Assembly (NCBI RefSeq): GCF_040436405.1
Contig: NZ_AP031575.1
Location: forward strand, 2,560,501 to 2,624,500
DNA: 64,000 nucleotides
Reading direction: 5' to 3'
From: Marinomonas sp. THO17
GTDB taxonomy: Bacteria; Pseudomonadota; Gammaproteobacteria; Pseudomonadales; Marinomonadaceae
Shown here in pieces: positions 9,414-18,235 of the stretch. The translations under genes were made by a program, and so were the position numbers. The notes beneath the pieces are model-generated. The model was given only the letters and a program-made list of their open reading frames with translations. It did not search any database and was not told the DNA's origin. How positions within the stretch are numbered: position 1 is the stretch's first letter; every line of letters begins with the position of its first letter.

Positions 9414-10335
9414 GGCGTTTACCTCGCAATTCAGAGTACAAGTAAGGAACCAAGATAGCTAACACACAGCCCAACATCACCATAGCAGAAGCGGAACCTA
9501 GACCGATCTGACTACGTGTAAAGGTGTGCGCGTACATGAAGTTGGCGGGTAAATCAGAAGAGTAACCAGGGCCACCATTGGTTAAGGCGGCCACCAAGTC
9601 GAAGCTCTTAATCGCAATGTGCGACAAGATGACCAGAGCACTGAAGAATACCGGCTTGAGCGATGGTAAAATAATACGACGATAAGTGGTAAAGGTGCTG
9701 GCACCGTCCAGGTGAGCGGCTTTGATTAAGTCGCCATCCACACCACGTAAGCCAGCTAAGAAAAGAGCCATCACGAAGCCTGATGCTTGCCAGACGGCAG
9801 CAATGACCAAACAGTAAACCACCATGTCTGGGTTGATTAGCCAGTCAAATTTAAAGTTCTCAAAGCCTAGGTCTATCATGAGTTTTTCAAAACCGTTGGT
9901 TGGATTAAGTAACCACTTCCAAGCGGTACCTGTGACGATGAAAGAGATCGCCATAGGGTAAAGATAAATGGTTCGAATTGCGCCTTCGGCACGAATCTTT
10001 TGGTCTAAGAAAATGGCCAACATCACACCAAGGAACAGGCAGATGAGGATAAATAGCCCACCAAATACCCCTAGGTTGGTTAAGGCAACAATCCAACGGT
10101 CATTGTTAAATAGACGCTCATATTGATCGATACCGACAAATTTATAGGTCGGTAACATTCGTGAATTGGTAAACGACAGAATGGCTGTCCAAATCATGTA
10201 GCCGTAGATACAAACTAGGGTTACGACAACAGTCGGTGCCATTACGATTTTTGGCATCCAATCAGCCAAACTAAGGCGTGCAGGACGTCCTGACTGAGCC
10301 TGTCCCGACCCAGAATTGGCAGCTTTTGTATTCAT
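9406..10335 (-). CDS. gtsB: Sugar ABC transporter permease GtsB (MalF type)
   Basis: 309 residues, six membrane segments starting at about 31-54. The EAA-loop reads GDLIKAAHLDGASTFTTYRR then IILPSL (about 203-228). A hydrophilic, Gly/Ser/Gln-rich N-terminal tail of about 24 residues precedes the first segment, as in other GtsB/UgpA-like subunits. It overlaps gtsC by eight bases. Separated from gtsA by two hairpins that probably set the binding protein's mRNA level above that of the permeases. Confidence 0.9.
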   Translation of the reverse strand: MNTKAANSGSGQAQSGRPARLSLADWMPKIVMAPTVVVTLVCIYGYMIWTAILSFTNSRMLPTYKFVGIDQYERLFNNDRWIVALTNLGVFGGLFILICLFLGVMLAIFLDQKIRAEGAIRTIYLYPMAISFIVTGTAWKWLLNPTNGFEKLMIDLGFENFKFDWLINPDMVVYCLVIAAVWQASGFVMALFLAGLRGVDGDLIKAAHLDGASTFTTYRRIILPSLKPVFFSALVILSHIAIKSFDLVAALTNGGPGYSSDLPANFMYAHTFTRSQIGLGSASAMVMLGCVLAILVPYLYSELRGKRHE

Positions 10336-10366
10336 AATTGATGCTTCACTACAGAGAAGAAACGAA

Positions 10367-10417
10367 GAGGCTGACCTGAGGGCCAGCCTCGATTACACTT
10401 GGCAGTTAGTCTGCCAA
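10367..10417 (-). other. Tandem intercistronic hairpins between gtsA and gtsB
   Basis: Two hairpins in the 89-base gap. One has arms TTGGCAG/CTGCCAA with a five-base loop (10399-10417); the other has arms GAGGCTG/CAGCCTC (10367-10390). Neither is followed by a T-run. Such structures after a binding-protein gene usually block 3' exonucleases and stabilise the upstream message. Confidence 0.6.
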
Positions 10418-10424
10418 ATCGGGT

Positions 10425-11672
10425 TTACATGCTGGCTTTAATTGCACGAGCTAGCTTGTCTACAGCTTCCTGCGATGTCATAGAGTCATCGTTGAAGAAG
10501 TTGGTTACTACGTCAAAGATGGCACCTTGAATCATAGAGTTCACAGCCATGCCATGCGCCATACTTGGTACTAGATCACCTGTAGTTGAGCTTGCTAAGA
10601 AAGCATCCATTGAAGAGTGTGCACAAGTATCAAATTTTTCGCGAGGCATGTTCAAGCGAGCCGGAATAGAACCCTTGTTCAAGTTAAAGGTTTCTTGGAA
10701 CTTAGGCTCAAGAATTAAACGTGCTAGGTCTTTTTGAGCTTCTTGTTGGTCGCTACCATCAACAGTAAACATGGCCAAAGAGTCAATGTTGAAGGTGAAG
10801 GTGCCGCTGGTGCCTGGTGCTGGGTAACAAACGTAATCAATGCCAGCTTTTTTGCCTGCAGCGGTAAATTCGCCTTTCGCCCAGTCACCCATGATTTGCA
10901 TGGCTGCTTCACCATTGATCACCATAGAAGTGGCGATGTTCCAGTCACGGCCTGAGAAACCTGGATCTACGAATTCACGCATTTGTTTGAAGGTATCAAA
11001 TACGTCGATCATATCTTGACTGCGTAGGGTTGTATCAGACAGTGCGATAAAGGCGCTGTTGTAGAATCTTGAGCCTTTTGAAAGGGCAATGGCTTCGAAT
11101 AGAGTAGCGTCTTGCCAAGCTTGGCCACCGTGTGCCAGCGGAGTGAAACCTGCCGCTTTAATTTTTTTGGCTTCGGTGATGAACTGATCCCACGTGGTTG
11201 GGATAGCCGCGCCAGCTTTACGGAATACTTCAGGGTTTGCCCACATCCAGTTTACACGGTGAACGTTTACTGGCGCTGCAACATAGTGGCCATCGTACTT
11301 CATAACTTCGCTGACAACGCCAGGTAGGATAACATCCCAATCGCCTTCTTCAGCAACGTCATCAAGGTTGGTTAGGAAGCCTAGATCACCCCATTCTTGA
11401 ATGGTAGGGCCTTTGATTTGTGCCGCGGAAGGTGGATTGCCAGCAATGGCACGAGATTTTAGTACTGTCATGGCAGACTCACCGCCACCACCTGCGACTG
11501 CGAAGTCTTTCCAAGTGTGGCCTGTTTCAACCATTTCTTCTTTAAGAACATTGATCGCAGCAGCTTCACCGCCGGATGTCCACCAGTGAAGTACTTCTAC
11601 TTCACCTGCTTGGCTGTGCGCAGCAGCCAATGAAAGAGCAACAGAAGTTAATCCTAAGGCAATTTTTTTCAT
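10425..11672 (-). CDS. gtsA: Periplasmic glucose/mannose-type sugar-binding protein
   Basis: 415 residues with a Sec signal peptide (about 1-22, cleavage before GEVEVLHWW). The mature start EVLHWWTSGGEAAAINVLK, the AVAGGGGESAMTVLKSRA segment and PPSAAQIKGP, plus NVHRVNWMW and AHGGQAWQD, closely match Pseudomonas GtsA by memory. That is the glucose/mannose binding component of GtsABCD. Two cysteines in the C-terminal half could form a disulfide. First gene of the transporter part of the operon; it lies downstream of the histidine kinase, as in Pseudomonas gltR-gtrS-gtsA. The ribosome site is AAAGG. Confidence 0.9.
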   Translation of the reverse strand: MKKIALGLTSVALSLAAAHSQAGEVEVLHWWTSGGEAAAINVLKEEMVETGHTWKDFAVAGGGGESAMTVLKSRAIAGNPPSAAQIKGPTIQEWGDLGFLTNLDDVAEEGDWDVILPGVVSEVMKYDGHYVAAPVNVHRVNWMWANPEVFRKAGAAIPTTWDQFITEAKKIKAAGFTPLAHGGQAWQDATLFEAIALSKGSRFYNSAFIALSDTTLRSQDMIDVFDTFKQMREFVDPGFSGRDWNIATSMVINGEAAMQIMGDWAKGEFTAAGKKAGIDYVCYPAPGTSGTFTFNIDSLAMFTVDGSDQQEAQKDLARLILEPKFQETFNLNKGSIPARLNMPREKFDTCAHSSMDAFLASSTTGDLVPSMAHGMAVNSMIQGAIFDVVTNFFNDDSMTSQEAVDKLARAIKASM

Positions 11673-11900
11673 GATAGAAACCTTTGTTATTGTTATTTCG
11701 ACTTGTCAAATACAATGAAGTTTTGACATTGCGTAATGTTTTTGCGTTTCGACTCAGTTTTCTGATAAATCAATATTCTCTGAAAATCAGCTTAACCTTT
11801 GTTCGAACTGACGAATTTATCAAAGTAAAGAAAGTACGGGGGTAAAGTAGAGCAACCTAATGTAACAAAGTCTTGCAAAGTGGTGTCAGCTTCGCTGAGT

Positions 11901-13367
11901 TTAGTGGCGAGGTAACCAGACTTTGGCTTCTAAGCCTTGCTTAGGATGGTTGCGCAATGTCACTTCACCGCCATGCGCACGGGCGATATTGCGGGCAATA
12001 CTCAAACCTAAGCCCATGCCAGTAGGATGACCATTGTGCTCATCAATTAGGCGGGTATAAGGTTGGAAGACCTTGTCAATCTTGTCGAGCGGAATGCCGG
12101 GGCCTTGATCACAAATACGTATACTGACGCCTTCTTCATCGTCTTCAATATGAATGGTGGCGCGTTTACCATAGTACAAAGCATTATCCACCAAATTACC
12201 CAAACAGCGTTTAATGGCGAGTGGCTTACCAATGTATGGGTAGTTAAGCTCGCCTTTTAGAATGATTTTGAGGCTGTGTAAGTTGGCCGTCATCTGCATG
12301 TCTTTGAGCATTCGACTTATGTCCACTTCGACGCGATTTTCGTGAATATCTGTCTCTTTTACACTCTGTAATGCGCCTTTTACTAACATGTCCAAATCTT
12401 CTAAATCACGAATCATGGCGTCACGAGTGTCGTCTTCATCAAGCATTTCAGCTCGCAAACGAAGGCGAGTAATAGGGGTTTTTAAATCATGGGAAATGGA
12501 GGCAAACAACTTTTCTCTATCATTCAAGTAGCGTTGAATACGGCGCTGCATGTCATTAAAGGCTTTTGCTGTGTTGCGTACTTCAACACTGCCGTCTTCT
12601 TTAATGGGTTGCCAATCGCCCTGACCAAAACGTTCAGCAGCACGTGCTAAAGTGGCTAAGGGTCTTGTGACGCGGCGCAAAATGACGATGCTTAACAACA
12701 GCACAGTAATCACCGACATGGCCATGGAGAATAAACGATCACCACTTAAGGCGGTGGTCTCATCCAAGAAGTAGGGATCGGGCATCAGACTGGCAAGATA
12801 TAGCCAGTCTTTTTCATTGATCGGAATTTGAATGACGATAATGGGTGGTGTCAGAGGTTTTACCAGTAAACTGTGGTGACCCCAACGTTCAGGTAAATCC
12901 ATTAGGCGGGTCTGATTGTTGATAACGTGCAAATCGCTGGGGCTAGAAAAGGTGATTTTTGCATTGTGGATACCTAATTGTTTGACTAGAGTCGATTGCA
13001 CTTCCTGTTTGACTATGTCTTTTAATGGGGAATCTTCCAGTGGGTTGATAAAGATTTCTTCTTTATTCAGAGTGACAAAAAAGCGCGTGCCACCCATGTC
13101 TTGCAGCTGGTCTATTACTATGTGGCGATAATTGGTTGGCAAGGAGGTGAAATAGCTGACGGTGGCTGCGATACGAAACGCCATGTGTTTAGAGACTTCA
13201 CGGACATTTTGTTCTGTCTCGGACTCTAATTGGCGTAACCAAAAACTTGAGCTGATGAATTGCGCACTGGCCACGCCCAGCGCCATGATGATGAGAATCT
13301 GTCCCGTTAATGATTGCGACCAAGTTTTCAAGCGTGTTGCAAAATTGTCTGAACGATTAGTCGACAT
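11901..13367 (-). CDS. gtrS: Sensor histidine kinase of the gts system (GtrS-like)
   Basis: 488 residues. Membrane segment one at about 20-43, a periplasmic sensor domain to about 210, and a second membrane segment at about 212-232. A HAMP linker, then the HisKA box FASISHDLKTPITRLR with the phosphoacceptor His near 293, follow. The ATPase boxes are CLGNLVDNALYYG, CDQGPGIP and GMGLGLSIARNIA. Its gene overlaps the response regulator by 11 bases. Order regulator-kinase-gtsABCD repeats the Pseudomonas gltR-gtrS-gts layout, where the kinase senses glucose-derived 2-ketogluconate/6-phosphogluconate. The ligand here is inference; kinase identity is certain. Confidence 0.82.
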   Translation of the reverse strand: MSTNRSDNFATRLKTWSQSLTGQILIIMALGVASAQFISSSFWLRQLESETEQNVREVSKHMAFRIAATVSYFTSLPTNYRHIVIDQLQDMGGTRFFVTLNKEEIFINPLEDSPLKDIVKQEVQSTLVKQLGIHNAKITFSSPSDLHVINNQTRLMDLPERWGHHSLLVKPLTPPIIVIQIPINEKDWLYLASLMPDPYFLDETTALSGDRLFSMAMSVITVLLLSIVILRRVTRPLATLARAAERFGQGDWQPIKEDGSVEVRNTAKAFNDMQRRIQRYLNDREKLFASISHDLKTPITRLRLRAEMLDEDDTRDAMIRDLEDLDMLVKGALQSVKETDIHENRVEVDISRMLKDMQMTANLHSLKIILKGELNYPYIGKPLAIKRCLGNLVDNALYYGKRATIHIEDDEEGVSIRICDQGPGIPLDKIDKVFQPYTRLIDEHNGHPTGMGLGLSIARNIARAHGGEVTLRNHPKQGLEAKVWLPRH

Positions 13368-14100
13368 GCTCTTCTACTCTTACCGAAGCGGTCAGAATAT
13401 AGCCTTGACCGCGTACGGTTTTAATCAGTTGGGGATGGCGAGCATCTTCACGCAGACGATGACGTAAACGACTGACGTGCACATCAATAAAACGATCTAG
13501 TGGTGCACTGTCTCGTCCTCGAGTGTTTTCGGCAATGTGTTCACGAGTCAGTACTTCCCCTGGATTATCTAAGAACAGCATTAACAGGTTGTAATCCGCA
13601 CCTGACAAAGATTCTTTTTCTTGCTGGTAATGCAGTTCCCGTGACAAGGTGTCTAAAGTGAAATTGGCAAAATGATATAGACGAGGGCTGTCATGATGCT
13701 GTGTAGGTTCATGACTGACTTCGATTTGTTCCATCCGTCTTAGAATGGCTTTCATTCTGGCCAGTAATTCTCTAGGGTTAAAAGGTTTGGCAAGGTAGTC
13801 GTCGGCACCAATTTCTAAGCCAATAATACGATCCATTTCATCGGAATTTGCGGTCAGCATAATGACGGGAACATGGGACTGTTCGCGTAAGGCTCGACAA
13901 ATGGAAAAGCCATCTTGCCCTGGTAGCATTATGTCTAAGATAACCAAATCAATTTCTTGTTCCGGTCGGAAGTCTGCCAAAAAGGCTTCTCCAGAATCGG
14001 CACTGAAAACGGTAAACAGATGTTTTTCTAAATAGGATTTGAGCAAGGTGCGAATTTCGTCATCATCGTCTACCACATAGATACGTTTGGCTTTTGTCAT
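13357..14100 (-). CDS. gltR: OmpR-family response regulator of the gts system (GltR-like)
   Basis: About 247 residues from ATG 14100; an upstream ATG at 14148 would add 16 residues. The receiver domain has the acidic pair DDDDE, the phosphorylation Asp in LVILDIMLPG and the KPF lysine. The C-terminal winged helix carries SGADYNLLMLFLDNPGEVLT and FIDVHVSRLRHRLRED then VRGQGYIL. It would be phosphorylated by the kinase encoded next and act on the gts promoter. Neither start has a strong ribosome site. The GltR label rests on synteny with gtrS-gtsA more than on sequence alone. Confidence 0.8.
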   Translation of the reverse strand: MTKAKRIYVVDDDDEIRTLLKSYLEKHLFTVFSADSGEAFLADFRPEQEIDLVILDIMLPGQDGFSICRALREQSHVPVIMLTANSDEMDRIIGLEIGADDYLAKPFNPRELLARMKAILRRMEQIEVSHEPTQHHDSPRLYHFANFTLDTLSRELHYQQEKESLSGADYNLLMLFLDNPGEVLTREHIAENTRGRDSAPLDRFIDVHVSRLRHRLREDARHPQLIKTVRGQGYILTASVRVEEHVD

Positions 14101-14246
14101 ACTATTGCTCAGAGTTATTGCATTTTTTGTTGGCACTGAGTCTAGCAAGAAAGTTGCGGTGAACCAATTCGCAGTCGGTAAGTTACGCGCAGATGAAGGG
14201 TTAGTTTGTGTTTACAGGTTAGAGATTGCACGATTCGTTTTAAATA

Positions 14247-14264
14247 AATTAAATTGATTTAATT
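14247..14264. promoter_or_regulatory. Perfect palindrome overlapping the fructokinase promoter
   Basis: An 18-base perfect palindrome: arms AATTAAAT and ATTTAATT around TG. It overlaps the -35 hexamer (14254-14259) of the predicted scrK promoter, the position expected of a repressor operator. Confidence 0.55.
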
Positions 14265-14282
14265 ATTTCTGCCCTGCATAAT
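14254..14282 (+). promoter_or_regulatory. Sigma-70-type promoter of the fructokinase gene
   Basis: TTGATT (14254-14259), 17-base spacer, CATAAT (14277-14282), about 45 bases before the start codon. Confidence 0.65.
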
Positions 14283-14327
14283 TTTTCGACTAATCTTACC
14301 CATATTTATTTTTAAGAGATCAACACA

Positions 14328-15299
14328 ATGACAACGAAAGTGATGGCTTTTGGTGAAGCCTTAATTGACTTTTTATCAAATGGTGCGACCCAGGCAGGAG
14401 AGCTGGAATCCTTTACTAAATTTCCGGGTGGAGCACCTGCTAATGTGGCCGTTGCGGTTGCCCGTTTGGGGGGGAATAGTCACTTTGTTGGTCAGGTGGG
14501 AGACGATGCTTTTGGTCACTTTTTAAAAGCCTCGCTGGATGAGTATGGTGTTGATACAGGCAAGATGTTGATGACCAAAGAAGCAAAAACCGCATTGGCG
14601 TTTGTGAGTTTGGACGAAACGGGCGAACGCAGCTTTGAATTCTACCGTAGCCCATCTGCAGACATCTTGTTTCGCGAAGAAGATTTTGAGGCGGCTTGGT
14701 TTACGGATGCCAAAGGGGTATTTCATACCTGTTCAAATACCCTAACGGATGCAGATATAACGCAAGCTACCTTGGCTGGTATTCAAATGGCAAAGCGAGC
14801 TAACTGGATTATCAGCATTGATGTGAACTTGCGAACTAACCTTTGGCCAAATAGTGAGGTTGATACTCAGAGAGTGATTGACTGGATGCAGACTGCGGAT
14901 GTGGTGAAGGCCAGTTTAGAAGAGTTGGCCATAATGGCTGAAGATCCATTTGCTCTCATTGAAGAATCTTTGCAGGCCGGGGTGACCTTGTTTGTATTAA
15001 CCGATGGTGGCAACCCGATTCGTTTTTATACAAAAGGTCAAGCGGAAGGTAAGGTGACAACGCCAAAAGTGGCAGTAAAAGACACTACAGCAGCGGGCGA
15101 TGCTTTTGTTGGTGGTCTCTTGTATCAATTGGCAGAACAAGGAGGCGATCGTCAATCCTTGACAAATTTTTCGCAACAAGACCTACACAATGTGATTCGT
15201 TTTGCGGCCGCTTGTGGTGCAGATTCGGTGACCAAGTTAGGTGCTTACCCTTCCTTACCAAACCTAGAGCAGGCAGAAGCACAACTGAAGCGCTTTTAA
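14328..15299 (+). CDS. scrK: Fructokinase (PfkB family)
   Basis: 323 residues, usual for bacterial fructokinases. It phosphorylates free fructose (some members other hexoses) with ATP. PfkB signature one is FPGGAPANVAVAVARLGG (about 32-49); signature two DTTAAGDAFVGGLLYQL (about 248-264) holds the catalytic Asp of the AGD motif. FGEALIDF at the N-terminus and DVNLRTNLW in the middle are typical of ScrK. It stands between the gts and agl loci, faces the gts regulator and has its own promoter and terminator. With AglA it could serve sucrose-like alpha-glucosides, which is inference. Confidence 0.9.
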   Translation: MTTKVMAFGEALIDFLSNGATQAGELESFTKFPGGAPANVAVAVARLGGNSHFVGQVGDDAFGHFLKASLDEYGVDTGKMLMTKEAKTALAFVSLDETGERSFEFYRSPSADILFREEDFEAAWFTDAKGVFHTCSNTLTDADITQATLAGIQMAKRANWIISIDVNLRTNLWPNSEVDTQRVIDWMQTADVVKASLEELAIMAEDPFALIEESLQAGVTLFVLTDGGNPIRFYTKGQAEGKVTTPKVAVKDTTAAGDAFVGGLLYQLAEQGGDRQSLTNFSQQDLHNVIRFAAACGADSVTKLGAYPSLPNLEQAEAQLKRF

Positions 15300-15377
15300 A
15301 CGTCACTATTTGAGGCGAATTTAGAGGCTTCTGTTAAACGGTTAAGAATAAATTCAGCGAGTTAAGAATGACAAGAG

Positions 15378-15403
15378 AAGCGTGTTTTGATCACGCTTTT
15401 TTT
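15378..15403 (+). terminator. Intrinsic terminator of scrK
   Basis: Stem AAGCGTG/CACGCTT with a seven-base loop, followed by a run of T residues. Confidence 0.82.
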
Positions 15404-15753
15404 GTGTCTGTTGAAATCTGACTTGAAGCTAAGAAATGTTAGAAAAAATGATCAGTTAATCGATTTTACAAAACTTTAACCCCCTGAAATATAGTTAAAA
15501 AAACAAGCCTGTTTGTTTTTTGTACAGAAATGAAAATAAAATATTGCTCGCTTTTTCGCCAAAGTCTACTAAATTGAAAAAACAATTAAGATAATATTAA
15601 GGATGTATGAAGCTTGAAGCAGGGCGTTTGATTGTTAATAATCAAAAACCTTCTTAATCCTTATAGAAGAACATGATTACCTTGTTTCGACTCATGATAA
15701 TAACAAACAAAGGAAAGCTTAGGATTTCCTTGGCGAGTCTGAAAGGAGCAATG
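15404..15753 (+). promoter_or_regulatory. Regulatory region of the agl operon
   Basis: A 350-base AT-rich stretch without a gene. Candidate elements are an inverted repeat AAACA-N4-TGTTT at 15501-15514, a second with arms TTGATT/AATCAA six bases apart at 15628-15645, and arms AATTG/CAATT around six A residues near 15575. One of these may be the operator of the LacI regulator encoded at 22387, but none has the classical central CG of LacI operators. The strong ribosome site AGGAG (15744-15748) decides the aglE start. Confidence 0.4.
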
Positions 15754-17106
15754 ATGAAAAAATCAATTCTGTCCATGGCAGTCGCCATGACTCTTTCCGC
15801 CACTACTGCAGGTGCAGCAGATCTAGTATTTAAGCCAGGCGAAGATTCTCGATTTCACTGGGAAAGTTACGAAGCCTTAAAATCTCTCGACCTTTCAGGT
15901 GAAACCATTTCTGTTTTTGGTCCTTGGTTAGGCGATGAGAAAGCTAACTTTGATCGCGTCATCGCGTATTTTGAAGACGCAACGGGTGCGCAAGTAGATT
16001 ACGCAGGTTCTGATTCTTTTGAGCAACAGATCGTAATTGATGCGCAGGCGGGCAGTGCGCCAAATATCTCTATCTTCCCTCAGCCAGGTTTGGCTGCGGA
16101 TTTGGCAGCGAAAGGTTTTTTAGCACCGCTTAGTGATGAAGTGAAAGAGGCTGTTGCAAAAGATTACGCTGCAGGCCAGTCTTGGGTTGACTTGGCAACC
16201 TTTAAAGATGGTCAAGGCAAAGACGAGTTGTACGGTATCTTCTATCGTGCCGATTTGAAATCCTTGGTTTGGTACTCTCCTGATAACTTTGCTGATGCGG
16301 GTTATGAAATACCAGAAACCATGGAAGAGTTAAAAGCGCTTACTAAACAAATTGTTGCCGATGGTGGTACGCCTTGGTGTATTGGTTTAGGTTCAGGTGC
16401 CGCGACGGGTTGGCCAGCAACAGACTGGGTAGAAGACTTGTTGCTTCGCACACAGCCTGCGTCTGTTTATGACCAATGGGTAACTAATGAAGTGAAATTC
16501 GATGACCCACGCATTGTTGGTGCAATTGAAGAATTCGGTTGGTTTGCACGTAACGACGAATACGTTGATGGCGGTGCAGGTGCAGTCGCTTCTACTGACT
16601 TCCGTGACAGCCCGAAAGGCTTGTTCCAATCACCACCAAAATGTTACATGCATCGTCAAGCGTCTTTCATTCCAGCTTTCTTCCCAGAAGGCACACAGCT
16701 TGGTTTGGATGCTGACTTTTTCTACTTCCCATCTTATGCTTCTAAGGACTTAGGTAACCCAGTACTGGGGGCCGGTACTTTAGTAAGCATCACTAACGAT
16801 TCTAAAGGTTCGCGTGCGTTTGTTGATTTCTTACGTTCGCCAATCGCTCACGAATTGTGGATGGCGCAAACAGGTTTCTTGTCTGCTCACTTGGGTGCTA
16901 ACCCAGAGCTATACTCAAGCGATGCTGCGCGTAAGCAGGGTGAGATTTTACGATATGCTACTACTTTCCGTTTCGATGGTTCTGATTTGATGCCAGGTAA
17001 GATTGGTGCTGGTTCTTTCTGGACTGGTATGGTTGATTACACTGGTGGTAAAGATGCCAAAGAAGTTGCGGAAGACATTCAGAAAACATGGGATGCGTTG
17101 AAGTAA
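15754..17106 (+). CDS. aglE: Alpha-glucoside ABC transporter, periplasmic binding protein
   Basis: 450 residues, with a signal peptide of about 21 residues (cleavage after TAGA). The mature protein starts ADLVFKPGEDSRFHW, typical of rhizobial AglE-like binding proteins. The family 1 segments SGETISVFGPWLGDEKANF and APNISIFPQPG are present. The ATG at 15754 was chosen because AGGAG ends five bases before it; an ATG one codon earlier is too close. It delivers sucrose, maltose, trehalose or related alpha-glucosides to AglF/AglG. First gene of the agl operon; a hairpin with a T-run follows it, probably keeping its level above that of the permeases. Confidence 0.9.
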   Translation: MKKSILSMAVAMTLSATTAGAADLVFKPGEDSRFHWESYEALKSLDLSGETISVFGPWLGDEKANFDRVIAYFEDATGAQVDYAGSDSFEQQIVIDAQAGSAPNISIFPQPGLAADLAAKGFLAPLSDEVKEAVAKDYAAGQSWVDLATFKDGQGKDELYGIFYRADLKSLVWYSPDNFADAGYEIPETMEELKALTKQIVADGGTPWCIGLGSGAATGWPATDWVEDLLLRTQPASVYDQWVTNEVKFDDPRIVGAIEEFGWFARNDEYVDGGAGAVASTDFRDSPKGLFQSPPKCYMHRQASFIPAFFPEGTQLGLDADFFYFPSYASKDLGNPVLGAGTLVSITNDSKGSRAFVDFLRSPIAHELWMAQTGFLSAHLGANPELYSSDAARKQGEILRYATTFRFDGSDLMPGKIGAGSFWTGMVDYTGGKDAKEVAEDIQKTWDALK

Positions 17107-17117
17107 TCCTATTTGGT

Positions 17118-17155
17118 AAAGCCCCTAAGTGACCGGTTTACTTAGGGGCTTTTTG
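17118..17155 (+). terminator. Partial terminator between aglE and aglF
   Basis: Thirteen-base-pair stem AAAGCCCCTAAGT/ACTTAGGGGCTTT with a short loop and a five-base T-run. It sits inside the operon, so it likely reduces expression after the binding-protein gene instead of ending transcription fully. Confidence 0.8.
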
Positions 17156-17223
17156 TTATTTTTTGCCGGACAAAAGATGAAGGACATGTGTCCTGTTCAT
17201 CGCAGATGTATTTTGGAGATGCT

Positions 17224-18234
17224 ATGGCCCAGCTCGCTTCCGCATTAGCGATTATGATAATGGGTGTATTAGGATGTGCTGCCTATTTTTATGGATCTAA
17301 TTTTATATTAGATAAAATTTTTCCAACTAAGGATCGCCCCGCAGACCGTATTGCGCGTAACTTGCGTATTGCGAACAGTGTGCGTCCTTGGCTGTTTTTA
17401 GGTCCAGCCGTTCTGTTATTAACCTTTTACCTTTTTTACCCCGTGATCGACTCGTTCCGTTTGTCGTTTTTTGATCGCACCGGTGATGAGTTTGTTGGGC
17501 TTTCCAATTATGTTTGGTTGTTTGGTAATGATGAGTTTTTCGAATCTTTTCGCAATAACATGTTGTGGTTGATCGTTGTGCCAACGGCGGCAACGTTTTT
17601 TGGTTTAATTATTGCGACCATGACGGACCGTATCTGGTGGGGCAATATTGCAAAAAGTCTAATCTTCATGCCGATGGCCATTTCTTTCATTGGCGCCTCG
17701 GTTATCTGGAAGTTTATTTACGATTTTCGTAGTGGCGATGACGCGCAAATTGGTTTGTTGAATGCAGTTGTGGTGTTTTTTGGTGGCGAGCCGCAAAACT
17801 GGATCACCATTCCTTTCTGGAATAACTTCTTCTTAATGGTCATTTTGATCTGGATTCAAACGGGTTTTGCTATGGTGATCTTGTCTGCCGCGCTGCGAGG
17901 CATTCCTGACGAAACCATTGAAGCTGCGGTATTAGACGGTGCAAACGGTTTGCAAATATTCTTTAAAATTATGGTGCCACAGATTTGGGGAACTATTGCC
18001 GTGGTGTGGACCACCATTACCATTCTGGTGTTGAAAGTATTCGATATCGTGTTGGCCATGACTAATGGTCAGTGGGACACACAGGTTTTAGCCAATCAGA
18101 TGTTTGATTGGATGTTCCGTGGCGGTGGTGATTTTGGCCGGGGAGCAGTGGTTGCGATTGTTATTATGGTATTGGTTATTCCTATCATGATTTGGAACAT
18201 TAAGCGTGCAAACGCAGAAATGGAGGGCCGTTAA
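17224..18234 (+). CDS. aglF: Alpha-glucoside ABC transporter permease AglF
   Basis: 336 residues. It has an extra N-terminal hydrophobic segment (about 4-30) and then the six-segment permease core starting near residue 55. The EAA loop reads GIPDETIEAAVLDGANGLQI then FFKIMVPQI. The start at 17224 (MAQLASAL) has GGAG five bases upstream; a GTG at 17188 is also open but lacks a ribosome site. It ends one base before aglG, whose ribosome site lies in its last codons, implying coupled translation. Confidence 0.9.
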   Translation: MAQLASALAIMIMGVLGCAAYFYGSNFILDKIFPTKDRPADRIARNLRIANSVRPWLFLGPAVLLLTFYLFYPVIDSFRLSFFDRTGDEFVGLSNYVWLFGNDEFFESFRNNMLWLIVVPTAATFFGLIIATMTDRIWWGNIAKSLIFMPMAISFIGASVIWKFIYDFRSGDDAQIGLLNAVVVFFGGEPQNWITIPFWNNFFLMVILIWIQTGFAMVILSAALRGIPDETIEAAVLDGANGLQIFFKIMVPQIWGTIAVVWTTITILVLKVFDIVLAMTNGQWDTQVLANQMFDWMFRGGGDFGRGAVVAIVIMVLVIPIMIWNIKRANAEMEGR

Positions 18235-18235
18235 T

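Noticed and set aside
15404..15753. LacI-type operator before aglE
   Set aside because: Several inverted repeats exist but none has the usual central CG or a second copy elsewhere in the locus, so no site is called.
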